A stretch of DNA of 34,568 nt from JACQNR01 sp049515175 (GCA_049515175.1 JBEKUI010000011.1:1-34568), one strand, 5' to 3'. Positions 12,150 through 21,220 are shown, counted from the stretch's first letter. Notes: a model not told the origin generated them from the sequence alone. Made by a program: numbers and translations.

Positions 12150-14165
12150 TCACTTGCCTTGAATCGTCTGTCCGGCCTCGGCCGAGTAGGCTTTCTGCGT
12201 GTAGCGGTTAGCTTCGTCGAGCGCTCCCTGGGTGTTGTCGTTGGTCTGCAGGGCGCGCTGGTACTCATTGAGGGCGCGGTCACGCTGTCCCGTGACGTCG
12301 AAGATCTTGCCCAGATTCAGATGGCTCCACACCTCCACCCACTTGGGCTGGAGGTCGCCGTTCAGCGCCGCCCGGAAGGATTCCATCGCGGCATTGTAGT
12401 TCCGCAACTTGAAGTGCACTTCCCCAATGCGATACTGCGCGAGCGAACTGTTCCGGTTGAGCTCCAACACGCTCTGGTACTGCCTCAACGCTTCCAGATA
12501 CGCCTGTTGCTGGACGAGTTGGTCGGCCTTGGCAAGCTCGACAGAGATCTTAATGTTCTCGTCATACTTCAGCAGGCGGCTGGCTGGGTCCACGACGACC
12601 CGCAGCGGGCGGGTGGGCGTGTTCACCGTGAAGTCGGCCGTGGTGCCGACCATCTCCACGCGCTCGTTGACCGGCTTGCGCCCCTCCGGGAAAACGCGGA
12701 TCTCCACCGGCATGCGGAAGATATCGAGATCCTGCTGCACTTTGCCCACCACCTGATATCCCTTCTCAATGCGATACACCGCCCATGTCCTCTTGAATTG
12801 CGGGATGCCGGTTGAACTGACCCACTGGGCGAAGAAGTAGGTGAGCTGCTGGTGGCTGACCTGTTCCGCCAACTTTTCGAACTCATCCGAGGAGATGGAT
12901 TTCCCGGCGTAATCGCGGGCAAGGGCTTGGAGCGTCTTCAGGAATGCTTCATCGCCGAGCACCCAGCGCAGCATATGAAACACCATGGCGCCCTTCTGGA
13001 AAACGATGGACTGATATTCGGGCGTGAACTCGTGGAGGGTGGCAGCCTGGGCGAGGGGAGCAACCTCCTCGTGGGTGAGCGCGCCGATCTGCGTTTCCCG
13101 CATCAGATCTTCAAAGGCGTTGTCTCCGGCGGCGGCCTCGACATACAAGGCGGCAGAGTACGTTGCCAAGCCCTCGTCCAAGTAGGCGTCATTTAACGTC
13201 GCCGGACTCACCAGGCAGCGCCACCACTGATGAGAGATTTCGTGGGCCAGCAGGCGGATGTTCACCGGCGAAGTGAAGCCGCGCGAGGCCAGCGCCACCA
13301 GGCCCGGCGCCGTGTAGGCTCCCACCGTTCCGTCCTCGATTTCGACGAGGGAAAGGTGCCCGCTGGGGAGTGGCCCGAACTTGTCTGTATAGAACAGCAG
13401 TATCTTCGCCGCGGCGTCGCCGTAGCTGGAGGCAAAGCCCTCGTGACCTGGTTTCATGTAAAGCGTAATATCTGCTCCCACCGCGGTCGCCGGCTGGACG
13501 GAGTACTTGCCGGCAACCACCGTTCCCGGAAAGGACCGTTCCCCATAGTCGTAGGCGAACGTCACCTTGCCGGTCTGTTGCACCGGAGCCTGTGCCTTTC
13601 CCGAAGCGACCACGGCCCAATCGGAAGGAACGGTAATCCGCACCGTGGTGGCAAAGCGCTCCGTGCTGTAACCCGTGACCGGGAACCAGCGGCCCGGGTA
13701 GAGCAGATAGGATCCTTCGCTCCCCACATAGGCAAGCTTGAGGCTTTCGACCGGGCTGCCGTCCGCAGAGGCCAGCGAGCCGCCGTAGCTGACGGTGATC
13801 GAGGAAGGCTTGTCCTGGCCAACCGGATTGAGAAAATCCACGCTGAAGTTCAGGCCGTCGCGGCGGAAAGCGAGCTGCTTGCCCGCGGCGTCCAGCACCT
13901 TCTCGACGCGCAGGCTGCTGTGCAGCTCGAAACTCATCGTCGTCAAGTCGGCTTTGGGAAGGAAATCAATCCGCGCCTGGGCGGTCAGAATATGCGTCGA
14001 GGGGAAAAGTTCGGCGGTGATGTCATAGTGGGTGACCTCAAAGCGCGCCTGGGCGCGGGCGGGCGGAGCGGCCAGCGTTAATGTGAGGCAGAGAATCCCC
14101 AGGGCCCACGGGAGGCGCAGGAGGCGGCGCGCGCGGTATCTCGGTGGGGATTTCAGGTCGCTCAT
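12150..14165 (-). CDS. Secreted M1-type metallopeptidase with C-terminal TPRs
   Basis: This encodes 671 residues. A signal sequence (LRLPWALGILCLTLTLAAPP..ARA) ends near residue 38. The zinc site is complete: HEISH (308-312) and Glu 331 in LDEGLATY, matching HExxH-x18-E of family M1. The usual GAMEN substrate motif is replaced by TVGAYTAPG (about 280-288), so ordinary N-terminal aminopeptidase recognition is doubtful. About 130 C-terminal residues form tetratricopeptide-like helices (EALRQYQSVLELNRNSSLAQ; ALNEYQRALQTNDNTQGAL). It probably acts in the periplasm, perhaps in a complex. It lies 114 nt after lpxB on the same strand, so it may be the last gene of that operon. Confidence 0.85.
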   Translation of the reverse strand: MSDLKSPPRYRARRLLRLPWALGILCLTLTLAAPPARAQARFEVTHYDITAELFPSTHILTAQARIDFLPKADLTTMSFELHSSLRVEKVLDAAGKQLAFRRDGLNFSVDFLNPVGQDKPSSITVSYGGSLASADGSPVESLKLAYVGSEGSYLLYPGRWFPVTGYSTERFATTVRITVPSDWAVVASGKAQAPVQQTGKVTFAYDYGERSFPGTVVAGKYSVQPATAVGADITLYMKPGHEGFASSYGDAAAKILLFYTDKFGPLPSGHLSLVEIEDGTVGAYTAPGLVALASRGFTSPVNIRLLAHEISHQWWRCLVSPATLNDAYLDEGLATYSAALYVEAAAGDNAFEDLMRETQIGALTHEEVAPLAQAATLHEFTPEYQSIVFQKGAMVFHMLRWVLGDEAFLKTLQALARDYAGKSISSDEFEKLAEQVSHQQLTYFFAQWVSSTGIPQFKRTWAVYRIEKGYQVVGKVQQDLDIFRMPVEIRVFPEGRKPVNERVEMVGTTADFTVNTPTRPLRVVVDPASRLLKYDENIKISVELAKADQLVQQQAYLEALRQYQSVLELNRNSSLAQYRIGEVHFKLRNYNAAMESFRAALNGDLQPKWVEVWSHLNLGKIFDVTGQRDRALNEYQRALQTNDNTQGALDEANRYTQKAYSAEAGQTIQGK

Positions 14166-14279
14166 CTATGGCTCCATCCGCACGTGGCGCACAAGCTCCG
14201 GCCTGGAGTGCGGTCGTGACTGCGCAGGGTCACCCCTCCGTGGTTGGATTGAATCGCGCGCTGGAAAGTTGCACTGCCT

Positions 14280-15479
14280 TCATCCTTCCGCCGGCGCGAC
14301 CCCGGCGCCTTTTCCCCGGGGAGCGGGTGTTCCCCGCTCGCGGCACAAGCCCACCACGGCATCCGCGGCGCGGCCAATCGCTCCGCCCGAGCCCAGGCGT
14401 GCCCGTAGTTGGCGCAGTTCATCCACCATTGTAGCGCGAGCTTCGGGATGGTCGAGCAAGTATTGTACCTGGGCCGCAACCTTCGGCCCGGTAAAGTTGC
14501 TTTGCATCAATTCCGTGACCAGCCGTTTGCCGGCCAGCAAGTTCACCATACTGTAATGGGGAACGTCGACGAGGAGCTTGCCCACCAGCCACGAGAGCGG
14601 CGAGACCCTGTAGACGACCACCATCGGCCGCTCCTGGAGCGCCGCCTCGAGCGTGGCCGTGCCGCTCGCGACGACCGCCACGTCTGCGTGGCGCAACGCG
14701 TCGTGAGCCGCATCGACGAGAGTGCGGATTGTCGCCCCGCCGGCGGCGCTTTTCTGAATCATCGCTGTGATCCACTTCGGATCGAGCGAGGGTGCGACCG
14801 GCAGCACGAACTGAATCGGCCGATCGACCGCCAGGCGCGCCGCGGCATCGAGTAGGGGCGGCAGGTTGTGCCCAACTTCCTTCTGGCGGCTGCCCGGCAG
14901 CAACGCCACCGTCGAAATCGCCGGGTCGAGGCTGGCCTTCGCGAAAAACTCCTGGCGCGTCATCTGCGGACGCACTAAGTCAACCAGCGGATGACCGACG
15001 TACTCCACGGGGATTCCGGCCTCGCGATATAGCGCCTCTTCAAAATCGAAAATGCAAAGCATCTTGCTGACCGTGGTCTTCATCTCTTTCAGCCGGCCTT
15101 TGCGCCAAGCCCAGACTTGCGGGCTCACAAAGTAGATCACCGGAATGCCGCGCTGCTTCAGCTTCCTGGCGAGGCGCAGATTGAAGTCGGGAAAGTCGAT
15201 GAGGACGGCAAGCTGCGGGCGGCGGCGATCGACTGCCTCGAGCAGCGAGTGGAAAGCGCGATAGACGCGCGGCAGGCCGGCCACGACTTCCACGATCCCC
15301 GCCATCGAAATGGCGTGGGCATCGAGGGTGGTTTCGACCCCGGCCTGGCGCATCGCGTCGCCGCCGCAGCCGAAGATCTCGACCGCGCCCAGACGCGCGC
15401 GCAGCGCCCGGGCCAGTTCCGCGCCATACACATCGCCGGAGCGCTCCCCCGCCACGATCAAGATGCTGTTATGGGCCAT
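14280..15479 (-). CDS. lpxB: Lipid-A-disaccharide synthase
   Basis: This encodes 399 residues, close to the usual length. LpxB condenses UDP-2,3-diacylglucosamine with lipid X at the inner face of the membrane, the fifth step of lipid A synthesis. The N-terminal motif ILIVAGERSGDVYGAEL and FVSPQVWAWRKGRLKEMK are signatures, and VEYVGHPLVDLV, LLPGSRQKEV and MVVVYRVSPLSW follow in the expected order of the GT-B fold. It starts 3 nt after the stop of the ABC-exporter subunit upstream; that spacer is part of a repeat element and offers only a weak ribosome site, so translational coupling is likely. Linkage to an MsbA-like exporter suggests lipid export. The other lpx genes must lie elsewhere. Confidence 0.95.
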   Translation of the reverse strand: MAHNSILIVAGERSGDVYGAELARALRARLGAVEIFGCGGDAMRQAGVETTLDAHAISMAGIVEVVAGLPRVYRAFHSLLEAVDRRRPQLAVLIDFPDFNLRLARKLKQRGIPVIYFVSPQVWAWRKGRLKEMKTTVSKMLCIFDFEEALYREAGIPVEYVGHPLVDLVRPQMTRQEFFAKASLDPAISTVALLPGSRQKEVGHNLPPLLDAAARLAVDRPIQFVLPVAPSLDPKWITAMIQKSAAGGATIRTLVDAAHDALRHADVAVVASGTATLEAALQERPMVVVYRVSPLSWLVGKLLVDVPHYSMVNLLAGKRLVTELMQSNFTGPKVAAQVQYLLDHPEARATMVDELRQLRARLGSGGAIGRAADAVVGLCRERGTPAPRGKGAGVAPAEG

Positions 15480-15482
15480 GGA

Positions 15483-17399
15483 TCAGTGGTCCGTGGCACG
15501 CAGGGCCTTATCCGCCGCGGCTGGACCGCTTGTACTCACGCCGGCAACGGACAACGGACTACGGGCAGCGGACGCTTCCTGGTCCTTGTATTGTAGCTCG
15601 TAAAGCTTGTAGTAGAGGCCACGCTGTAAGAGGAGCTCCTGATGGGTCCCAGTCTCGCGGACGCGGCCCTTGTGCATGACCACGATCTTGGAGGCGTTCT
15701 GGATGGTCGAGAGGCGGTGCGCAATGACCAGAGAGGTGCGGTTTTCGAGCATGCGGCGCAGCGCCTCGCGAATCAGCGCTTCCGTTTCGGGATCGACACT
15801 GGAGGTCGCTTCGTCGAGGATCAGCAGGCGGGGATTGTGTGCCAGGGCGCGGGCGAAAGATAACAACTGCTTTTGACCCACCGAGAGCGTGGCGCCACGT
15901 TCCCTCACCGGTTCGTCGAAGCCGCCGGGCAGCGTCTCGATGAAATCGAGGATGTTCACTTGCCGCGCCGCCTCGCGCAGCTTCATGTCCGTGATGCCGT
16001 CGCTGCCCATCCGGATATTGCCGGCAATGGTTCCCGTGAAGAGAAACGGGTCCTGCAGAACCATGCCGAAATTCCGGCGGAGGTCGCGCAGCCGCATCTC
16101 GCGGATGTCGACGCCGTCGTAAAGAATCTGCCCCCCTTCCACGTCGTAGAAGCGCAGGAGAAGGTTGGTGAGGGTCGTCTTGCCCGCGCCGGTGTGCCCG
16201 ACGACAGCCACCGTTTCTCCGGGCTCAATGGTGAACGAGACGTTTTCGATGACGCGATGGCCGTCGCGGTAGGCGAAACTGACGTTGCGAAACTCCACCC
16301 GGCTCTGCGGATTCTCCACGGGCGTGGGCGCGGCGGGGTCGGCGATAGCCACGGGAGTGTCGAGCAGTTTGAAGATCCGCTCTGCGCTCGCCATCGCCGC
16401 CTGCAGGATGTTGTACTTGTCGCTCAAGTCCTGGATGGGCCGGAAAAAGCGCTGCGAGTACTGGATGAAGGCGATCGCCGTGCCGACGGTCAGCGCCCCG
16501 GTGAGCGCCATGGCACCGCCGCGATAGAGGATGATGGCCACCGCCAACACGCCGAGGAATTCCACCGTCGGATAGAACAGCCCGTAGGCCAGGATGGAGT
16601 CCTTGTAAGCCTCCATGTGGTCGCGATTGACCTTGTCGAATTCCTCGAAGCTGCGCTCCTGGCGGTTGAAGAGCTGGATCACCATCATCCCCGAGATGTG
16701 TTCCTGGAGATAAGCATTGATGCGCGCGATGGCCGTGCGAATGCGCCGGTACGATTCACGCACGGCTTTGCGGAAGAGCGCAGTGACCAGCCCAATGAAC
16801 GGCAGCACCGAGAATGTCAGCAACGCCAGCTTCCAGTTGATGCTCAGCATCACGACCATGATGCTGACCAGTGAGAAGATGTCGCCAAAGATCGCCACCA
16901 GGCCGGAGGCGAAGAGCTCGTTGAGGACGTCGACGTCGGTTGTCACCCGCGTCACCAGTCGCCCTACCGGGTTGCGGTCAAAGAAGCTCAGGTGCAGCCG
17001 CTGCAGGTGCGCAAAGAGTTCCTTGCGCAGGTCGTACATCACGCGCTGCCCGACGAGCTGCATCGTGAAGGCCTGCGCGAACTCCAGGAGGAAGGTTACG
17101 AGCGCCGTGGGCAGAAAGAGCAGCAGGGCGATCTGAACAATGCCGGTGCGCGGGTCGGGGCTGAGGATCCGGCTGAAGATGGCCGGGGCTTTGGCGTCGC
17201 TCACCGGGTCGAGATATCGGTCGACGAGCAGCTTGATGAAGTAGGGCGGCGCGGCCTGGAAGACGCCGTAGAGGACAATCGCCGCGAGCGCCAGAATCAC
17301 CACCAGCCAGTACGGGCGCAGATAGGCGAGCAGCCGCCTCATCAGCCGCGCGTCGTACGCTTTGCCGAGAACCTCTTCTTCGTGGAAACTGTCTGCCAT
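15483..17399 (-). CDS. ABC exporter half-transporter, catalytically competent partner
   Basis: This encodes 638 residues: six membrane helices (about 30-330), then the ATPase. Walker A is VGHTGAGKTTL, Q-loop VLQDPFLF, Walker B LLILDEATSSVD with the catalytic Glu, and H-loop SLVIAHRLST. The signature is LSVGQKQ rather than LSGGQ. With the neighbouring subunit, which has LSGGQ but an Asp in place of the Glu, this is the asymmetric pattern of heterodimeric exporters such as TM287/288 and BmrCD. The likely substrate is a lipid or drug; linkage to lpxB favours lipid A or a related lipid. The last 30 or so residues (SAARSPLSVAGVSTSG onward) are encoded by a heptamer-repeat element and are not part of the fold. 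Confidence 0.9.
   Translation of the reverse strand: MADSFHEEEVLGKAYDARLMRRLLAYLRPYWLVVILALAAIVLYGVFQAAPPYFIKLLVDRYLDPVSDAKAPAIFSRILSPDPRTGIVQIALLLFLPTALVTFLLEFAQAFTMQLVGQRVMYDLRKELFAHLQRLHLSFFDRNPVGRLVTRVTTDVDVLNELFASGLVAIFGDIFSLVSIMVVMLSINWKLALLTFSVLPFIGLVTALFRKAVRESYRRIRTAIARINAYLQEHISGMMVIQLFNRQERSFEEFDKVNRDHMEAYKDSILAYGLFYPTVEFLGVLAVAIILYRGGAMALTGALTVGTAIAFIQYSQRFFRPIQDLSDKYNILQAAMASAERIFKLLDTPVAIADPAAPTPVENPQSRVEFRNVSFAYRDGHRVIENVSFTIEPGETVAVVGHTGAGKTTLTNLLLRFYDVEGGQILYDGVDIREMRLRDLRRNFGMVLQDPFLFTGTIAGNIRMGSDGITDMKLREAARQVNILDFIETLPGGFDEPVRERGATLSVGQKQLLSFARALAHNPRLLILDEATSSVDPETEALIREALRRMLENRTSLVIAHRLSTIQNASKIVVMHKGRVRETGTHQELLLQRGLYYKLYELQYKDQEASAARSPLSVAGVSTSGPAAADKALRATDH
15484..15574. 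repeat. Heptamer-repeat element H at the exporter/lpxB junction
   Basis: ACGGACA, ACGGACT, ACGGGCA, GCGGACG are four tandem 7-base units (15547-15574). A degenerate inverted partner containing GGTCCGT lies at 15488-15497 next to the stop codon. The element lies within the 3' end of the exporter gene, supplying its C-terminal tail, and abuts the lpxB start. Confidence 0.6.
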
Positions 17400-17414
17400 A
17401 AACTAAAGTTAAAT

Positions 17415-17478
17415 GTCAAAGGTCGAAGGTTGAAAGTCAGAGGCCTTTCGACCTTCGACTGTCGACTTTCGACCGTCC
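17415..17478. repeat. Inverted heptamer-repeat element E
   Basis: The left arm is GTCAAAG, GTCGAAG, GTTGAAA, GTCAGAG (17415-17442). The right arm is CTTTCGA, CCTTCGA, CTGTCGA, CTTTCGA, CCGTCC (17445-17478). The arms are inverted copies separated by 2 nt, so a long imperfect hairpin is possible. It fills almost all of the 81-nt gap between the two exporter genes. Confidence 0.85.
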
Positions 17479-17480
17479 TC

Positions 17481-19226
17481 TCACGCCTCTTGCTCCAGCT
17501 CTTCCTCGATCAGCTGCTTGTTGTAAAGCTCGCTGTAATGCCCGTTGAGGGCCAGCAGATCTTCGTGCTTGCCGCGCTCCACGATCTCTCCGTCGTGGAG
17601 GACCACAATCTCATCGGCATTGCGGATGGTGGAGACGCGATGCGAAATCAGCAGCGTGGTCCGGCCCGCCATTACCTCGGTAAGGTGCTGGAGGATTCGC
17701 TCTTCCGTGTAGGTGTCCACACTCGAGAGAGCGTCGTCCAGAATCAGAATGCGCGGGTCGCGGATGACGGCGCGCGAGATCGTGGTGCGCTGCTTCTGGC
17801 CGCCGGAGAGCGTCAAGCCGCGCTCGCCCACCATGGTGTCAAAGCCTTGCGGGAAGCCGCGGATTTCCGGCAGGATGTTGGAAATTTCCGCCGCCCGGTC
17901 CACGTCTTCGTCCGAGGCCGCGGCGGTGCCAAAGCGGACGTTCTCGCGAATCGTCTCGCTGAAGAGAAAAGTCTCCTGCGGTACAAAGCCGATGCTCGCG
18001 CGCAGCACCTGAAGGGGAATCTGCCGGATGGGCACGCCGTCGACGAACACGGTCTCAGGGGGCGCGTCACAGAGGCGCGGAATCAGGCTGACCAGGGTGG
18101 ATTTTCCCGACCCCGTCGCGCCCACGACGGCGACGGTGCGGCCGGCGGGAATATGCAGATTGAGGTTCTTCAGGATCGGCCGGCCGTTGTAGCTGAAGCT
18201 CAGGTTGCGGAACTCGATCTCGCCGCGGATCGAGGTGAGGGGTTGCGGCGGCACGTCGCGGTCATCGATGTCGGGGCGCGCCTGGAAGATTGTGTTGAGC
18301 CGCTCCAGCGACGCGAGACCCCGCTGGAGCAGATTCATCACCCAGCCGATGGCGATGATCGGCCAGATCAGGTAGAAGAGGTACACGTTGAAGGCCGCGA
18401 AAGTCCCCACCGTAATCTGGCCGGCGAGGACGTGCCGGCCACCTACAATCATAATAAGGATGAACGCCAGGGCGAAGAGCAGGGCCATGGCGGGCCACAT
18501 CGAGCTCGTGATCCAGATGAGCCCCTGGTTCTTGTCCACGAACTCGCGGTTCAGGCGGGCGAACTGCGCTTGCTCCGCCTCCTCCTGCACGAAGGCGCGC
18601 ACGACGCGCACGCCGGAGAGGCTCTCGCGCACTTTTTCGGTGAGGCGCGAATACAGCTCCTGGATCTTCTCGAAGCGGTCGTGAATCATCCCGCCGAAGA
18701 CTTTGACGGCGATGGAGACCAGCGGCATGGGGGCGAGCGCCAGCAGGGTCAACCGCCAGTCGAGCTTGAGCATCACGCTGATAGCGGCGACGCCCAGCGT
18801 CACCGTGCCCGCCGAGTACATGATGCCCGGGCCGACGAGGTTGCGGACGGCGTTAAGGTCGTTGGTGAGCTTCGACATCAGGTCGCCGGTGGGCGTCTCG
18901 GTGTAGTAGCGCTGCGAAAGGCGCATGAGGTGGGCGAAGAGGTCGTTGCGCAGATCGTATTCCGCGTCGCGCGAAATGCCGATCAGAATCCAGCGCATCC
19001 AGAACTGGAAGACAGCCTTGAGGAGCGCCACCCCGAGCAACAGTCCGGCGTAGTAAAGCAGTTTGTGGCCGTTGAACGCCTGGGAGAGAGCGTCGATCCC
19101 GGCCTTGATGATCAGCGGCGGAGCAATCCCCGCGGTTTGCGCGATCAGCAGGCACACGAACCCGGCGGCGTAACGCCGCTTGTAACGCGCCAGATACGGT
19201 TTGAGCGGAAGCAGTCGCTTGAGCAT
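17481..19226 (-). CDS. ABC exporter half-transporter, degenerate-site partner
   Basis: This encodes 581 residues with six membrane helices and a C-terminal ATPase. Walker A is VGATGSGKSTL, Q-loop VPQETFLF, signature LSGGQKQ, H-loop LLISHRVST. Walker B reads LILDDALSSVD, so the catalytic Glu is Asp, the mark of the non-hydrolysing site in heterodimeric exporters. It should pair with the 638-residue subunit encoded next, 81 nt downstream, the gap being occupied by an inverted heptamer repeat. It is probably the first gene of the exporter-lpxB operon. LSGGQ here would complete the active site together with the partner's Walker motifs. Exported substrate unknown; an MsbA-like lipid role is inferred from lpxB. 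Confidence 0.9.
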   Translation of the reverse strand: MLKRLLPLKPYLARYKRRYAAGFVCLLIAQTAGIAPPLIIKAGIDALSQAFNGHKLLYYAGLLLGVALLKAVFQFWMRWILIGISRDAEYDLRNDLFAHLMRLSQRYYTETPTGDLMSKLTNDLNAVRNLVGPGIMYSAGTVTLGVAAISVMLKLDWRLTLLALAPMPLVSIAVKVFGGMIHDRFEKIQELYSRLTEKVRESLSGVRVVRAFVQEEAEQAQFARLNREFVDKNQGLIWITSSMWPAMALLFALAFILIMIVGGRHVLAGQITVGTFAAFNVYLFYLIWPIIAIGWVMNLLQRGLASLERLNTIFQARPDIDDRDVPPQPLTSIRGEIEFRNLSFSYNGRPILKNLNLHIPAGRTVAVVGATGSGKSTLVSLIPRLCDAPPETVFVDGVPIRQIPLQVLRASIGFVPQETFLFSETIRENVRFGTAAASDEDVDRAAEISNILPEIRGFPQGFDTMVGERGLTLSGGQKQRTTISRAVIRDPRILILDDALSSVDTYTEERILQHLTEVMAGRTTLLISHRVSTIRNADEIVVLHDGEIVERGKHEDLLALNGHYSELYNKQLIEEELEQEA

Positions 19227-19282
19227 GCCGTGGTTCGGGGCGGCCTTCGCCGTGAAACCCTGAGTTCAGTGGCTAAAAGGAA

Positions 19283-19312
19283 ATTATAGCGAACCCTGCG
19301 GATTCGCGCTAA
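19283..19312 (-). promoter_or_regulatory. Possible promoter of the exporter-lpxB operon
   Basis: Reading the minus strand, a perfect TATAAT (19288-19283) is preceded at 18 nt by TTAGCG (19312-19307), a poor -35. It is 57 nt upstream of the exporter ATG in the 175-nt spacer shared with the divergent CCA-enzyme gene. Confidence 0.4.
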
Positions 19313-19401
19313 CTCCTTTGGCGTTGCCCCCGACGTATAACTCCGAAGGAACACTCCGGCTGCTTGCGCCGGGGGCGGCGAATCGGGTGTAATAGGCGCG
19401 T

Positions 19402-20721
19402 ATGGACGCCAAGCGGCAAGTGGCGGCGGAAATTGTGCGGCGGTTGCGGGGGGAGGGCTTTCAAGCCTATTTCGTGGGTGGCTGTGTGCGCGACCTGGTG
19501 ATGGGGCGCGAGCCGAAGGACTACGATGTGGCCACGGACGCGACGCCCGACGAGGTCGTGCGCCTCTATCCCGAAAGCCTGACGGTGGGCGCGCAGTTCG
19601 GCGTGGTGATCGTGCCGCGTGAGGAGGGCAACGTTGAGGTCGCCACCTTCCGCAGCGACGGCCGCTACGACGACGGCCGGCACCCGGCGGAAGTTCGTTA
19701 CGCTCGGACGCCACAGGAAGACGTGCGCCGCCGCGACTTCACCATCAATGGTCTGCTCTTCGATCCCGCGAGCGAGGAAGTCCTCGACTATGTGGGCGGA
19801 CAGGCGGACATTCGCGCCCGGCGCCTTCGCACCATCGGCGACCCCGTGGCCCGACTGAGCGAGGACCGCCTGCGGATGCTGCGTGCCGTGCGCTTTGCGG
19901 CCCGCTTCGGCTTCGCGCTCGATACGGCGGCCATGGCGGCGATCCAGAACCTTGCCTCGCAAATTCATGAAGTGAGCGCGGAGCGCGTGCGCGACGAAAT
20001 CCTCAAGATCTTGACTGAGGGCCAGGCGCGGCGCGGCTTCGAATTGCTGGAAGTAACCGGACTGCTCCGGGAAGTGCTGCCCGAGATCACGGCGCTGCGG
20101 GGAGTCGCCCAGCCGCCCGAGTTTCATCCCGAAGGCGACGTCTGGATTCACACCCTGATGATGCTCGACGGGCTGCGCGACCCGACACCGACGCTGGCGC
20201 TTGGCGTGCTCCTCCACGACGTCGGCAAACCGCCCACCTTCACCGTGCGCGAGCGCATTCGCTTCGACAACCATGTGGAAGTGGGCGCGAAGATGGCGGA
20301 AGCCATCTGCGCGCGGCTGCGCCTCTCAGCGCGCGAAACGGAGCGCGTCGTGGAGCTGGTGCGGCATCACCTGCGCTTCAAGGATTTCCCGCGCATGAAG
20401 CGCTCGACGCAATTGCGCTTCCTGCGCATGGAAGGATTTGAGGAGCACCTGGAACTGCACCGGCTCGATTGCCTGTCGAGCCACGGGGATTTGGCCAATT
20501 ATGAGCTGGCGAGAAAGCTGCTCGAGGAAACGCCAGCAGAGGAGATCAAGCCCCAGCCCTTATTGCGGGGAGACGATCTGATCGGGCAGGGATACACTCC
20601 CGGACCCCTGTTCAAGATCATTCTGCAAACCGTGGAGGACGCACACCTTGAGGGAAAGCTGCACAGTCGCGACGAGGCCCTACGGCTCGTGGCAGAACAG
20701 TTTCCCTTGGGTCGATCCTAA
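19402..20721 (+). CDS. cca: CCA tRNA nucleotidyltransferase with HD domain
   Basis: This encodes 439 residues. It belongs to the class II nucleotidyltransferases that build or repair the 3' CCA of tRNA. The active site is GGCVRDLVMG (26-35) with the DYDVATDA carboxylates (Asp 40 and 42); RRDFTINGL (about 109) and the helical SEDRLRMLRAVRFAARFGF follow. An HD-type segment LLHDVGKPPTF (about 272) and HHLRFKDF suggest an added phosphohydrolase-like domain. Poly(A) polymerases share the head domain, so that activity cannot be excluded. There is no obvious ribosome site before the ATG. It is divergent from the exporter operon and ends 1 nt from the end of a small convergent gene. Confidence 0.88.
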   Translation: MDAKRQVAAEIVRRLRGEGFQAYFVGGCVRDLVMGREPKDYDVATDATPDEVVRLYPESLTVGAQFGVVIVPREEGNVEVATFRSDGRYDDGRHPAEVRYARTPQEDVRRRDFTINGLLFDPASEEVLDYVGGQADIRARRLRTIGDPVARLSEDRLRMLRAVRFAARFGFALDTAAMAAIQNLASQIHEVSAERVRDEILKILTEGQARRGFELLEVTGLLREVLPEITALRGVAQPPEFHPEGDVWIHTLMMLDGLRDPTPTLALGVLLHDVGKPPTFTVRERIRFDNHVEVGAKMAEAICARLRLSARETERVVELVRHHLRFKDFPRMKRSTQLRFLRMEGFEEHLELHRLDCLSSHGDLANYELARKLLEETPAEEIKPQPLLRGDDLIGQGYTPGPLFKIILQTVEDAHLEGKLHSRDEALRLVAEQFPLGRS

Positions 20722-20722
20722 C

Positions 20723-20863
20723 TCAGCCCTTGTAGGGTATGAAGGCGAAGAAGTAAATCACCCCACCAAAGGCGGCCAGCGCCAGCAGAAACGCGCCGAC
20801 CTTGTACCAGAAAAGCTTGCGATCCTCCGGGCTGGGCTTCTCTTCATTGATCATCTGAAACAT
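20723..20863 (-). CDS. 46-residue single-pass membrane protein
   Basis: This is a short gene easily missed by length cut-offs. The protein begins MFQMINEEKPSPEDRKLFWY, then one hydrophobic helix (VGAFLLALAAFGGVIYFFAF) and ends IPYKG. GGGAGGG lies about 5 nt before the ATG, a strong ribosome site. A charged N-terminus followed by one helix suggests an inner-membrane protein, perhaps a small subunit of a membrane complex. No family recognised. The stop nearly touches the stop of the convergent cca gene. Confidence 0.72.
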   Translation of the reverse strand: MFQMINEEKPSPEDRKLFWYKVGAFLLALAAFGGVIYFFAFIPYKG

Positions 20864-21220
20864 ATCGCCCTCCCTTCCCCACGGGGGCGCGAACGATCAG
20901 CGTTTGAGACATGGCCGTACGGGCGGCTGCGGTGGATCCAGGGGCTGGGCGCGTTCGCCTGCTTCCAACGGGAAGCTACACCCTCCGGAGTGCCCCCGCA
21001 GCGAAACGGCCTTCTCTACCTAGTAGGAGTCTAGACCCTCGTGGGGAAAAGTCAAGGGGTAGCTAGGGCGGCATTCCGCGATGCAAGAGTCGCCGGGTTG
21101 CGCCTTCCGCACCGCGCGAAATGCGTCCGCTTTCAGCGCGCCGGGAGCAGCCCTGGCCCCTGCAGCAGCTTGGCGCGATGGGTCTTCCACGATCACACGC
21201 CAGAATCTGGCAGAATTTGA
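20864..21220. other. Non-coding stretch before the radical-SAM remnant
   Basis: No convincing gene on either strand: the open frames here have no recognisable motifs and no ribosome sites. The region may include further decayed parts of the radical-SAM gene, but the CxxxCxxC motif was not found. Confidence 0.5.

Noticed and set aside
16992..19289. 765-codon open frame on the plus strand opposite the ABC exporter genes
   Set aside because: It is antisense to the exporter, whose Walker and signature motifs are clear. The putative protein is Asp/Arg/His-rich without recognisable domains.
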